From an uncultured Prevotellaceae bacterium (lineage in GTDB: Bacteria > Bacteroidota > Bacteroidia > Bacteroidales > Bacteroidaceae), in NCBI GenBank assembly GCA_900315095.1, contig OMXS01000003.1, positions 248,001 to 312,000 of the forward strand: a DNA stretch of 64,000 bases, written 5' to 3'. Below are positions 9,976 to 17,740 of this stretch, piece after piece. The stretch's first letter is position 1. Each line of letters opens with the position of its first letter. A program made the position numbers and the translations under genes. The notes under the pieces are model-generated. The model saw nothing but the letters and a program-made list of their open reading frames with translations, was not told the DNA's origin and ran no database searches.

Positions 9976-10518
9976 ATGAAACAAGAAATTATTATAAGTG
10001 GTTTCGGTGGTCAGGGCGTGCTTTCGATGGGAAAGATTCTCGCTTACTCCGGACTGATGGAGGATAAAGAGGTTACGTGGATGCCTGCTTATGGACCAGA
10101 GCAGCGCGGAGGAACGGCCAACGTAACGGTAATTGTGAGCGATGAGCGCATATCGTCGCCTATCTTGAGCAAGTATGACATCGCCATCGTGCTCAACCAG
10201 CCGTCACTCGACAAGTTTGAACCGAAAATCAAACCGGGTGGAATACTCATTTACGACGGTTTTGGAATCATCAATCCTCCTACACGAAAGGATATCACCA
10301 TCTATCGCATCGATGCTATGGACAAGGCTGCCGAGATGAAGAACTCTAAGGTGTTCAATATGATTGTGCTTGGCGGACTTCTCGAGGTTTGCCCCGTTGT
10401 AAGTGACAAGGGTGTGGAGAAAGCGCTCTTCAAGACATTGCCTGAGCGTCATCATGCACTCATTCCATTAAATATGGAGGCTATTACGGCAGGTAGAACA
10501 ATCATCAAAAAGATGTGA
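9976..10518 (+). CDS. 2-oxoacid:ferredoxin oxidoreductase gamma subunit
   Basis: A 180-residue gamma subunit (Pfam POR family). It begins with the typical GFGGQGVLSMGKILA and MPAYGPEQRGGTANVTV and continues as one domain. It ends the delta-alpha-beta-gamma operon and is followed 22 bp later by a strong terminator. The order of four separate subunit genes matches anaerobic Bacteroidales KOR/VOR operons. Confidence 0.93.
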   Translation: MKQEIIISGFGGQGVLSMGKILAYSGLMEDKEVTWMPAYGPEQRGGTANVTVIVSDERISSPILSKYDIAIVLNQPSLDKFEPKIKPGGILIYDGFGIINPPTRKDITIYRIDAMDKAAEMKNSKVFNMIVLGGLLEVCPVVSDKGVEKALFKTLPERHHALIPLNMEAITAGRTIIKKM

Positions 10519-10540
10519 TTCGTATAGAAAAAACGATAAG

Positions 10541-10577
10541 AAATTGCCCGCAACATTATTTATTGCGGGCAATTTTT
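10541..10577 (+). terminator. Intrinsic terminator of the oxidoreductase operon
   Basis: A 13 bp perfect stem, AAATTGCCCGCAA (10541-10553) with its complement at 10563-10575, and a 9 nt loop. The stem ends in a T-rich run, typical of a rho-independent terminator. Confidence 0.9.
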
Positions 10578-10879
10578 GTAGACAGTTATATTACAATTCG
10601 CACTTTTTACCCCCATTTTCTGCAGCGAGATTAGCCATTTAGCACACAATCCATTGTATTTATTATCTGAATACTTGAATTTAACAGAGGTTAAATTTGC
10701 CAAAAGTGAAGGGGTTGCCATCAGAACATGCGGTTCTTGCATGTCTTTTGAAGCCTTTTAGGGAAGAAAAATGCAGTTTTTTGTGCCTTTATAAGGTTTT
10801 GGAACGACTGGTGCCTTGCGGTTAAAAATGTCGTATCTCATTGATATACTGCTTTTTAGATGAATTAATAATTCCCAAA

Positions 10880-11071
10880 TCTTACAGTCTTACAGTCTTA
10901 CAGTTGATTTTAAAAGGTACGTCCCAACTCCTTTACTATACTATATATACTATATATTATATATATATTATTGATTATCAATAGGTTATAAGCATAAGAG
11001 AAGTAGTTGGAAGAAAATGGCGATGTGAATAGGTCCTCTTTTTTAATTGTAAGACTGTAAGACTGTAAGAT
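10880..11071. repeat. Octamer-armed inverted element with AT-rich core
   Basis: The left arm is three exact copies of TCTTACAG (10880, 10888, 10896). The right arm is three copies of the complement, TGTAAGAC/T (11048, 11056, 11064). Outer arms pair over about 26 bp. Inner parts also partly pair: CCAACTCC on the left with AGTTGG near 11007. The core is almost pure A/T, with repeated TATATA from 10935 to 10970. The whole 192 bp could fold as one long hairpin. There is no ORF inside. Confidence 0.85.
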
Positions 11072-11086
11072 TTTGCATAGTCTTGT

Positions 11087-11152
11087 TCACTCACTTTCCT
11101 CTACCAGGCCATCGAGTGTCCAGAGGAGTTCGTTGCTCACGGCCCGGGCATT
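11087..11152 (-). pseudogene. Possible coding remnant after cobC
   Basis: Shifted by one base from the end of cobC, the minus strand reads NARAVSNELLWTLDGLVEES and then a stop at 11087-11089. The composition looks protein-like, but it lacks a start. It could be a frameshifted cobC tail or a decayed gene. Evidence is weak. Confidence 0.25.
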
Positions 11153-11696
11153 ATAATTCTATTACTTGTATTCCGCCGTATGGAGTGAGATGGCTGAAAC
11201 AGTCATCCTCGGGGAAGAGGCGGGCATAGACTCCTGCGCAGATGAGTACACCGCCATGAGCGAAGATTGCCACGCGCTGGTAATCGTGCTGACGCAGTTC
11301 GTCGAGGAAGTTGGCCACGCGCTGGTATAGCATGCGGTAACTCTCGCCGTTCGTGGCGGCAAGGTTCATGTAGTCGTTATACCATTTCAGTATTGCGGGG
11401 TCTTTGCTCTCAATGTCATCGTAACGCATCATTTCCCAGTCGCCCATGTTCATCTCCTTCAGTCGGTCGTCGGTCACGGGATTGTCGTAACCGCAGAACG
11501 CAGCCAACTTGCGCGCTCTGGTGAGTGGCGACGAGAACACTATATCTAATTTGTTATCGTCCAACATGCTCTCGAGGTTGCGTTTTGTCTCTGCTGCCTC
11601 TTGCTCGAAGGTGTCGGCAACGGGAACGTCAGTCCAGCCATAGCAAGTGCCCTTAGGCACTCCCACGCTTGTATGTCTTATCATGTAGACTTCCAT
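11151..11696 (-). CDS. cobC: Alpha-ribazole phosphatase (histidine phosphatase family)
   Basis: A 181-residue phosphoglycerate-mutase-like enzyme. The RHT motif near the N-terminus (MIRHTSVGV; His about 7) is the phosphohistidine site. FSSPLTRARKLA and the second catalytic His in FAHGGVL are present. It removes phosphate from alpha-ribazole 5'-phosphate, or the equivalent lower-ligand intermediate, in cobalamin nucleotide-loop assembly. The assignment rests on its place directly after cobU, cobT and cobS, because the fold alone would also fit other phosphatases. Confidence 0.88.
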   Translation of the reverse strand: MEVYMIRHTSVGVPKGTCYGWTDVPVADTFEQEAAETKRNLESMLDDNKLDIVFSSPLTRARKLAAFCGYDNPVTDDRLKEMNMGDWEMMRYDDIESKDPAILKWYNDYMNLAATNGESYRMLYQRVANFLDELRQHDYQRVAIFAHGGVLICAGVYARLFPEDDCFSHLTPYGGIQVIEL

Positions 11697-11744
11697 GTTT
11701 TTATTTATAGTTTAATGTTTGGGGAGTAAGAAACCTCATGCCTC

Positions 11745-12536
11745 TTACCTCAATGCCATAGTTAAATAGAACGACAGCTCGACGAGCAGGAATAGGGCGC
11801 CACAGCAGTCGCCTGTGTATCCCTTTATCTTACGAAGCATCATATAATATATGAAATACATCACGATGCAAGGAACGAATATGAGCAAGTCCCAACGGAG
11901 CGACAGCCCTTCAAGACTGGCATATATAAGAGGAATCATAGGAAGGACACCCTGAATGAAAAGCAGTATGCCTGCCTTTACGCTCATCTTTCTATAAACG
12001 GTATGTGCCTTGCTTGTCTCCTCTGTCCGTGCGTAAGGCAGGAACATTATTATCTGCGCCGCAATCATCTTGCAGTAGGCGTCTCCGGCGAATATCGTTA
12101 TTGCCGCCACGAACTGAGAAAGGGTGCTGAGCGCGCCATACAGAAGGGCGAAATAAAGTATCAGCCCCACCACGCCATAGGTGCCGATGTGCGAGTCTTT
12201 CATTATTTGCAGTATCCGCTCACGGTCGTTGCCGCCACCGCCGAAACCGTCGAAGAAGTCGGCGAGCCCGTCCTCATGGAGTGCTCCCGTCAATAATACT
12301 CGTGCAGCGATGGCAAGAAGCAACGCTATATGGAACGGAAACAGCATGCTCCCGAAGTAAACCACAGCCGCCATCACTCCGCCTGTGAGCCATCCGGCAA
12401 ACGGCCAATGCTCAACAACAGTCTCGTAACATTGCTGTGGCGGCTGGTAGATGCGCCAGAAGGGTAGGCGAGTGAAGAATATAAGTGATGCGTAAATCCT
12501 CTGCCACCATTTTGTTTGGTCTATCTTTATTTCCAT
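11745..12536 (-). CDS. cobS: Adenosylcobinamide-GDP ribazoletransferase CobS
   Basis: A 263-residue polytopic inner-membrane enzyme joining adenosylcobinamide-GDP and alpha-ribazole (phosphate) to give adenosylcobalamin. The family marks are FFTRLPFW near the N-terminus, GALHEDGLADFFDGFGGG (about 85-102) and DSHIGTYGVVGL, with several hydrophobic helices after them. Its stop codon lies in a 15 bp sequence whose inverted copy stands before its start codon (11737-11751 and 12559-12573). Confidence 0.95.
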   Translation of the reverse strand: MEIKIDQTKWWQRIYASLIFFTRLPFWRIYQPPQQCYETVVEHWPFAGWLTGGVMAAVVYFGSMLFPFHIALLLAIAARVLLTGALHEDGLADFFDGFGGGGNDRERILQIMKDSHIGTYGVVGLILYFALLYGALSTLSQFVAAITIFAGDAYCKMIAAQIIMFLPYARTEETSKAHTVYRKMSVKAGILLFIQGVLPMIPLIYASLEGLSLRWDLLIFVPCIVMYFIYYMMLRKIKGYTGDCCGALFLLVELSFYLTMALR

Positions 12537-12577
12537 TTTTTAGCGTTTTATGTTTTGGGAGGTAAGAGGCATGGGGG

Positions 12578-13603
12578 TTAAAAATACTTCGTTATATGTG
12601 CATTCTCGAAGTTGTTCATTTCATTCACCATTCTCACGGCACTCTCTATGATAGGGTAGGCGCAGAGGGCGCCTGTTCCCTCTCCGAGTCGCATGCCGAG
12701 TTGTAGAATCGGTTGTGCATTCATAAGCTCCAGCATGCGCCTGTGTCCGCTCTCTGCCCCGCAATGGCCGAAGATGGCATAGTCGAGAACCGAAGGGCAA
12801 AGACGTGATGCTGCCAGCATACACGCTGACATGATGAAACCATCTACCATGACCAACATTCCTAACTCTGCGGCGCTCAGCATCGTGCCGATAGCGGCCA
12901 CCATCTCGAAACCGCCGAAGTAGCGAATTATCAACCGGATGTCTTTCTCCGTAAATGCCTCGTTGAATCGTTCTACAGCCTTATGCAGCACCTCGCGCTT
13001 GTGCCTGACGCCCTCGTCGTTGAGTCCAGCGCCAGCGCCGATACATTCGTCGAGCGGGATGTTCCCGAAGAGATGTGCCCAGATGCTCGATGGAGAAGTG
13101 TTCGCGATGCCCATCTCTCCTATGCAGACGATGTTGCTTCCTTCCCTGTGGCAACGCTCGGCCATCTCCCTGCCCACACCGATGGCCTTACAATACTCCT
13201 CTTCGCTCATGGCTGGTTCGTAAAGGAAGTTGCGTGTGCCGCATGCTATCTTGCGGTTTATTATGTCCGGGAAGTCGCTTAGGTCGTGGTCAACGCCCAC
13301 GTCAACGATAAACAACTTGAACCCATGCTGCCTGCAGAACATGTTGACACCTCCTCCGCCTCGCGTGAAGTTCTGCATCTGCTGCCATGTAACGTCACGT
13401 GGACTCACGCTAACTCCCTCGCGCTCGATGCCGTGATCGCCTCCATAAAGCACATGACAAGGGTGTTCGAGTTTCGGAGTAAGTGTCTGCTGCACGAAAC
13501 ATATCTGCTCGGCCAACGTCTCCAGCAGACCTAAAGAACCTTTTGGCTTGTTCAGATTATCTATCTTGTCGCGAATGACTTCTTTACTTATTGCTTTTTT
13601 CAT
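12578..13603 (-). CDS. cobT: Nicotinate-nucleotide-dimethylbenzimidazole phosphoribosyltransferase CobT
   Basis: A 341-residue enzyme that activates the lower-ligand base to its alpha-ribotide. Visible marks are LNKPKGSLGLLE near the start, YGGDHGIEREGVS, GGGVNMFCRQ, GEMGIANTSPSS and the C-terminal GMRLGEGTGA, whose Glu is the proposed catalytic base. Length is typical. It lies between cobU and cobS on the same strand. Confidence 0.96.
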   Translation of the reverse strand: MKKAISKEVIRDKIDNLNKPKGSLGLLETLAEQICFVQQTLTPKLEHPCHVLYGGDHGIEREGVSVSPRDVTWQQMQNFTRGGGGVNMFCRQHGFKLFIVDVGVDHDLSDFPDIINRKIACGTRNFLYEPAMSEEEYCKAIGVGREMAERCHREGSNIVCIGEMGIANTSPSSIWAHLFGNIPLDECIGAGAGLNDEGVRHKREVLHKAVERFNEAFTEKDIRLIIRYFGGFEMVAAIGTMLSAAELGMLVMVDGFIMSACMLAASRLCPSVLDYAIFGHCGAESGHRRMLELMNAQPILQLGMRLGEGTGALCAYPIIESAVRMVNEMNNFENAHITKYF

Positions 13604-13621
13604 AATTCAAAACAATTGCAA

Positions 13622-13635
13622 CCCTCAGCGCTCAA
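13622..13635. repeat. Two heptamer units just after the cobU stop
   Basis: On the minus strand TTGAGCG then CTGAGGG, close to the TTGAGCG array at 41101-41273. They start 3 bp past the cobU stop. This is too short to call alone, and is listed because it matches the wider heptamer family. Confidence 0.35.
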
Positions 13636-13637
13636 TG

Positions 13638-14165
13638 TTATTTTATCTTAACAGGAATTCCGCTCACCATAAGAATGACCTCATCGGCATGCTGCGCTAC
13701 ATATTGGTTCATCCATCCTTGCATATCGGTGAAGCGGCGTTGCACACTATCGGGACTCACACCCCCGCTTCCTATCTCGTTTGTAACGAAGATGAAAGTG
13801 GCATCTTGTGCGGTGAAACGGTCGAACTCCTCTTCAATCTCTCGTAGTGCATCATCTACCGATGGCTGCTCCCATTCCTTTGCAGTATGGTTATAGAAGA
13901 AATTGGTGCACCAAAGAGTGATGCAGTCAATTACCGCCACTTTATTATTAATAATGTGTCGGCTGAGCCATTTCTCCTCTTCGATATTTTCCCATTGCGG
14001 CCCCCTGCGCTCCTGATGCTTCTCCACGCGCTGGCGGAACTCATCGTCCCATACATGTGCAGTAGCAATATATACGGGATTGTCGCTAAGACTTAGCGCC
14101 AGTTTCTCCGCGTATGCACTTTTTCCAGAGCGTTGGCCGCCAGTTATTAATATAAGCCTTTTCAT
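13638..14165 (-). CDS. cobU: Bifunctional adenosylcobinamide kinase/guanylyltransferase CobU
   Basis: A 175-residue P-loop enzyme. GGQRSGKSAYAEKLA (about 8-22) is the nucleotide-binding loop. The RRGPQWENIEE segment holds the region where the guanylylated His of the family normally lies, and FVTNEIGSGGVS is conserved. It phosphorylates adenosylcobinamide and then makes the GDP derivative for CobS. It is first in the minus-strand cob operon. No cobalamin riboswitch is recognisable in the 210 bp before it. Confidence 0.95.
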   Translation of the reverse strand: MKRLILITGGQRSGKSAYAEKLALSLSDNPVYIATAHVWDDEFRQRVEKHQERRGPQWENIEEEKWLSRHIINNKVAVIDCITLWCTNFFYNHTAKEWEQPSVDDALREIEEEFDRFTAQDATFIFVTNEIGSGGVSPDSVQRRFTDMQGWMNQYVAQHADEVILMVSGIPVKIK

Positions 14166-14269
14166 GCTGCGAAATTACAAAAAAGAAGTGATAATGGCGT
14201 CCGTTTTCCCTTTTTTATTAACCTAAATCAACAAATCATGTAATTTATTACGATTTTTAGTTGAAAAAA

Positions 14270-14301
14270 TTTGGCAGTTTCAACATTTTTTTATTACTTT
14301 G
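14270..14301 (+). promoter_or_regulatory. Promoter of the OmpA-family gene
   Basis: TTTG at 14270-14273, a 20 bp spacer and TTACTTTG at 14294-14301. It leaves a leader of about 65 nt, A-rich before the start codon, as is usual for highly expressed Bacteroidetes outer membrane proteins. Confidence 0.7.
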
Positions 14302-14375
14302 CACTCAATAACATAAATTACGACAATAATTTTAACACAATTATTATAGTTAACTAATTTAAAAACAAAAGAAAC

Positions 14376-15542
14376 ATGAAAAAGTTATTAGTATTGTTTG
14401 CTGCAGCAGCAATGACTCTTACCGCATCAGCTCAGGCTCTTGAGGAGAGTAAGACTTTCGACAACTTCTACATTGGCATCAATGGTGGAGTTTCTACAAA
14501 GATGACTCAGCAGAGCGGCTGGCTCGGCGGCCTCAACCCTAACGCAGGTCTCCGCATTGGTCGTTGGTTCACTCCTGTATTTGGTATCGCAGTTGAGGGA
14601 AATGCATATTTCTCAAACAAGCCTCTCCCATCAACAGGTACTGCAGTTCGCGCTACTAACGTAGGTGGTATCGCTACTGTTAATCTGAGCAACTGGTTCG
14701 GTGGATATCCTGGCGAGCCACGCGCATTTGAAGTTGTTGCTGTTGGTGGTCTTGGATGGACACACTGGTTTGGCAACGGTGGCTTCCCACACAACATCAA
14801 CAACACTACAGCTAAGGCAGGTCTTGACTTCACATTCAACCTCGGTGCTAATAAGGCATGGCAGGTTTACATTGAGCCAGCTGTAACATGGGGTCTCAAT
14901 GGTCCTCAGTATCTTGATTATGAAGACAATTTTGGCAACCTGTTTAAGTCATACACAGGCACCAAGTTCAATGTTAACGACGCATTCTTCCAGCTGAACG
15001 CAGGTATCGTTTACAAGTTCAAGAACTCTAACGGTACTCACAACTTCAAGGTTGCTGACCTCCGTAACCAGGCTGAGATCGACCGTCTGAACGCTATCAT
15101 CAACGGTCTGCGCAACGACCTCGATGCTAAGGATCGTGAGATTGCTCGCCTCCAGAAGCTCCTCGACGAGTGCAACGCACGCGTTTGCCCAACTTGCCCA
15201 GAGTGCAAGGAAGTTGCTAACCTGCAGCCAACCGTTCTCTTCCGTCAGGGTAAGAGCGTGATTGACCCAGCACAGTTCGCTCCAATCGAGCTTATCTCTA
15301 ACTACATGAAGAATCACCCAGAGGCTAAGGTTAAGATTGACGGTTATGCTTCTCCAGAGGGTTCACTCGAGCTCAACAAGAAGCTGTCTATCGACCGCGC
15401 TGAGGCTGTTAAGAACGCACTTGTTAAGAAGTACAAGATTGCTGCTGACCGTCTGACCACTGAGGGTCATGGCCCAACAGACAAGCTCTTCGAGCAGGTA
15501 GAGTTCAACCGCGTAGTTACATTCCACGACACTACAAAATAA
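14376..15542 (+). CDS. OmpA family outer membrane protein
   Basis: A 388-residue protein: signal peptide (1-19, ending ASA), an eight-strand-type barrel (about 25-215), a short coiled-coil region rich in heptads (IDRLNAIINGLRNDLDAKDR, about 235-265), a Cys-rich hinge CPTCPEC, and a C-terminal OmpA peptidoglycan-binding domain (VLFRQGKSVID onward, with DGYASPEGS and DRAEAVKNAL). It anchors the outer membrane to the cell wall. Codon use is strongly biased, consistent with abundant expression. It has its own promoter and terminator. Confidence 0.95.
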   Translation: MKKLLVLFAAAAMTLTASAQALEESKTFDNFYIGINGGVSTKMTQQSGWLGGLNPNAGLRIGRWFTPVFGIAVEGNAYFSNKPLPSTGTAVRATNVGGIATVNLSNWFGGYPGEPRAFEVVAVGGLGWTHWFGNGGFPHNINNTTAKAGLDFTFNLGANKAWQVYIEPAVTWGLNGPQYLDYEDNFGNLFKSYTGTKFNVNDAFFQLNAGIVYKFKNSNGTHNFKVADLRNQAEIDRLNAIINGLRNDLDAKDREIARLQKLLDECNARVCPTCPECKEVANLQPTVLFRQGKSVIDPAQFAPIELISNYMKNHPEAKVKIDGYASPEGSLELNKKLSIDRAEAVKNALVKKYKIAADRLTTEGHGPTDKLFEQVEFNRVVTFHDTTK

Positions 15543-15573
15543 TCCAACCTGAGAAGATTATTATGTAAAACCA

Positions 15574-15607
15574 CTCCCGCCCCTCCTTTCGAGGGGCGGG
15601 ATTTTTT
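15574..15607 (+). terminator. Terminator of the OmpA-family gene
   Basis: GC-rich stem TCCCGCCCCTC (15575-15585), a 5 nt loop and the complement GAGGGGCGGGA (15591-15601), followed by TTTTTTATT. A textbook intrinsic terminator. Confidence 0.95.
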
Positions 15608-15871
15608 ATTTAGTTATATTCTATAGACCTATAACAGTTTGAAGGGCTAAAGAGAACTTTATCCAGAGCGATGCTTTCGGAAAACTTAGGCTACGCAGAA
15701 AATCTATCGGTTTAGCATCATATGTATGGCAAAAAGTTATGAAATGAAACATTTAAGGGTTGTTTTTGTTTCAAATTGTTTATGTTTTGTAAAAATATTC
15801 AAGTATTTGTTGGTTATTAGATAAAAACTAAGTAACTTTGCAGTCCAATATATATATTAGGAGAAAGCATT
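15608..15871. other. Intergenic region before ilvD
   Basis: Together with the terminator before it, this makes a 329 bp gap. It carries the ilvD promoter near its end. I found no leader peptide with runs of Ile, Leu or Val codons and no T-box-like structure. Confidence 0.6.
15810..15840 (+). promoter_or_regulatory. Promoter of the ilv operon
   Basis: TTG at 15810-15812, a 20 bp spacer and TAACTTTG at 15833-15840. It lies about 30 bp before the ilvD start codon. Confidence 0.7.
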
Positions 15872-17680
15872 ATGAAACATCAGTTAAGAAGTGCAATATG
15901 CACAGAAGGTAGAAGGATGGCAGGCTCCCGTGCATTATGGGTGGCTACGGGAATGAAGCGCGAACAGTTTGGAAAACCAATTATTGCTGTGGTCAACTCG
16001 TTCACGCAGTTTGTTCCAGGTCATACACATCTGCATGAGATTGGACAGATAGTGCGCGAGGAGATTGAGCGCATGGGATGCTATGCGGCCGAGTTTAACA
16101 CTATCGCCATCGACGACGGAATCGCTATGGGACATGATGGCATGCTCTACTCGCTACCTTCTCGCGACATCATTGCCGACTCTGTGGAGTATATGGTGAA
16201 TGCACATAAGGCTGATGCGATGATTTGTATCTCCAACTGCGACAAAGTGACGCCGGGCATGCTGATGGCAGCGATGCGTCTGAACATCCCTGCGGTGTTC
16301 TGCTCTGGAGGTCCGATGGAGGCTGGCCGCTGGCGTGGCGAGAATGCCGACCTCATCACAGCAATGGTGAAGGGTGCCGACCCGAGCGTCAGCGATGAAG
16401 AGATGGCAGAGATAGAGGGCTGTGCTTGTCCTGGCTGCGGCTCTTGCTCTGGCATGTTCACGGCAAACTCAATGAACTCCCTGACCGAGGCTATCGGTCT
16501 CTCTCTGCCCGGAAACGGCACTGTTCTCGCTACTCACAAGAACAGGATACAGCTTTTCCGCGATGCCGCACGCCAGATAGTTAAGAATGCGCTGGCATAT
16601 TATGAGGATGGAGACGAGAGCGTTTTGCCTCGTAACATCGCCACTCGTGATGCTTTCCTTAATGCAATGACACTCGACATCGCTATGGGAGGAAGTACAA
16701 ATACTGTGCTCCATCTGCTCGCTGTGGCGCAGGAGGCAGGCGCAAACTTCACGATGAAGGATATTGACGAGCTGAGCCGCAAGACTCCTTGCCTGTGCAA
16801 GTTGGCTCCGAACACACAGAAATATAGCGTTCAGGAGTGCGGTCGTGCAGGTGGAATACTCGGCATTATCAACGAACTCGCCAAGGGCGGTCTGATAAAC
16901 AAGGACTGCCGCCGCGTTGACGGCAAGACTCTGGGCGAGCAACTGGAGAAATATAACATAATGAAAGATGATATAGACGCAGAGGCAAACCGTATCTATC
17001 AGACCGCTCCAGGCAACCGTTTCTCAACGAAGATGGGCAGTCAAGAAGAACAATGGGGCACACTCGACAAGGACCGTGCCAACGGTTGCATCCGCGATCT
17101 TGAGCATGCATACACCAAGGACGGCGGTCTGGCTGTGCTTTTCGGTAATATAGCGCAAGACGGATGTGTCGTTAAGACTGCCGGAGTGGACGAGAGCATC
17201 TGGCATTTCGAGGGCCCTGCCGTAGTGTTCGACTCTCAGGAAGATGCCTGCGAGGGCATTCTCGGCGGTAAGGTGAAGAGCGGCGACTGTGTCGTTATTA
17301 CTCACGAAGGTCCTAAGGGAGGACCAGGCATGCAGGAGATGCTTTATCCTACCAGTTACATCAAGTCGATGCATCTTGGCAAGGAGTGCGCTCTGATTAC
17401 CGACGGACGATTCTCTGGCGGTACCAGCGGACTCAGCATCGGACATATTTCGCCTGAGGCTGCATCGGGAGGAAATATCGGCAAGATAAAGGATGGCGAC
17501 ATCATAGAGATTGACATCCCGTCTCGCAGCATCAACGTGCAGCTCTCCGACGAGGAACTTGCAGCCCGCGAGCAGCAACCGTTGAAACGAAACCGAGTCG
17601 TCAGCAAGGCCCTTCGCGCTTATGCCCAAAGCGTTTCGAGTGCTGACAAGGGTGGAGTTCGCATCCTTAGCCCCCTTTAA
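15872..17680 (+). CDS. ilvD: Dihydroxy-acid dehydratase IlvD
   Basis: A 602-residue Fe-S dehydratase making 2-oxoisovalerate and 2-oxo-3-methylvalerate, the direct precursors of Val/Leu and Ile. Cluster ligands are visible in [11 protein letters not shown] and [19 protein letters not shown]. The substrate loop [19 protein letters not shown] is near the C-terminus. The start follows a clear GGAG ribosome-binding site. It is first in the ilvD-ilvB-ilvN-thioesterase-ilvC set. Confidence 0.97.
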   Translation: MKHQLRSAICTEGRRMAGSRALWVATGMKREQFGKPIIAVVNSFTQFVPGHTHLHEIGQIVREEIERMGCYAAEFNTIAIDDGIAMGHDGMLYSLPSRDIIADSVEYMVNAHKADAMICISNCDKVTPGMLMAAMRLNIPAVFCSGGPMEAGRWRGENADLITAMVKGADPSVSDEEMAEIEGCACPGCGSCSGMFTANSMNSLTEAIGLSLPGNGTVLATHKNRIQLFRDAARQIVKNALAYYEDGDESVLPRNIATRDAFLNAMTLDIAMGGSTNTVLHLLAVAQEAGANFTMKDIDELSRKTPCLCKLAPNTQKYSVQECGRAGGILGIINELAKGGLINKDCRRVDGKTLGEQLEKYNIMKDDIDAEANRIYQTAPGNRFSTKMGSQEEQWGTLDKDRANGCIRDLEHAYTKDGGLAVLFGNIAQDGCVVKTAGVDESIWHFEGPAVVFDSQEDACEGILGGKVKSGDCVVITHEGPKGGPGMQEMLYPTSYIKSMHLGKECALITDGRFSGGTSGLSIGHISPEAASGGNIGKIKDGDIIEIDIPSRSINVQLSDEELAAREQQPLKRNRVVSKALRAYAQSVSSADKGGVRILSPL

Positions 17681-17740
17681 TCACATACCATAGGGAGTGG
17701 AAATCTAAAGGATTCCATAATAAAAAAGAAAGCAATATAT

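Larger units (their letters stand above)
10519..11150. other. Long intergenic region between converging operons
   Basis: 632 bp between the oxidoreductase operon and cobC. It contains the terminator, a small hairpin (ACATGC 10726-10731 with GCATGT 10739-10744, followed by T-rich DNA), and the octamer-armed element at 10880-11071. A coding-like remnant reads on the minus strand beside cobC (11087-11152). No convincing gene was seen. Confidence 0.75.

Noticed and set aside
10880-11071. Insertion sequence or MITE with transposase-type ends
   Set aside because: The arms are internal tandem octamers rather than typical terminal inverted repeats, and no target site duplication or transposase homology was seen. 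It is kept as an unclassified repeat.
10519-11150. tRNA or small structured RNA gene
   Set aside because: No cloverleaf, CCA end or known RNA family could be made out; apart from the terminator and repeat element the sequence shows no stable fold by eye.
14166-14375. Cobalamin riboswitch before cobU
   Set aside because: The 210 bp divergent region is AT-rich, is shared with the ompA promoter and shows no B12-box or long folded GC-rich domain.
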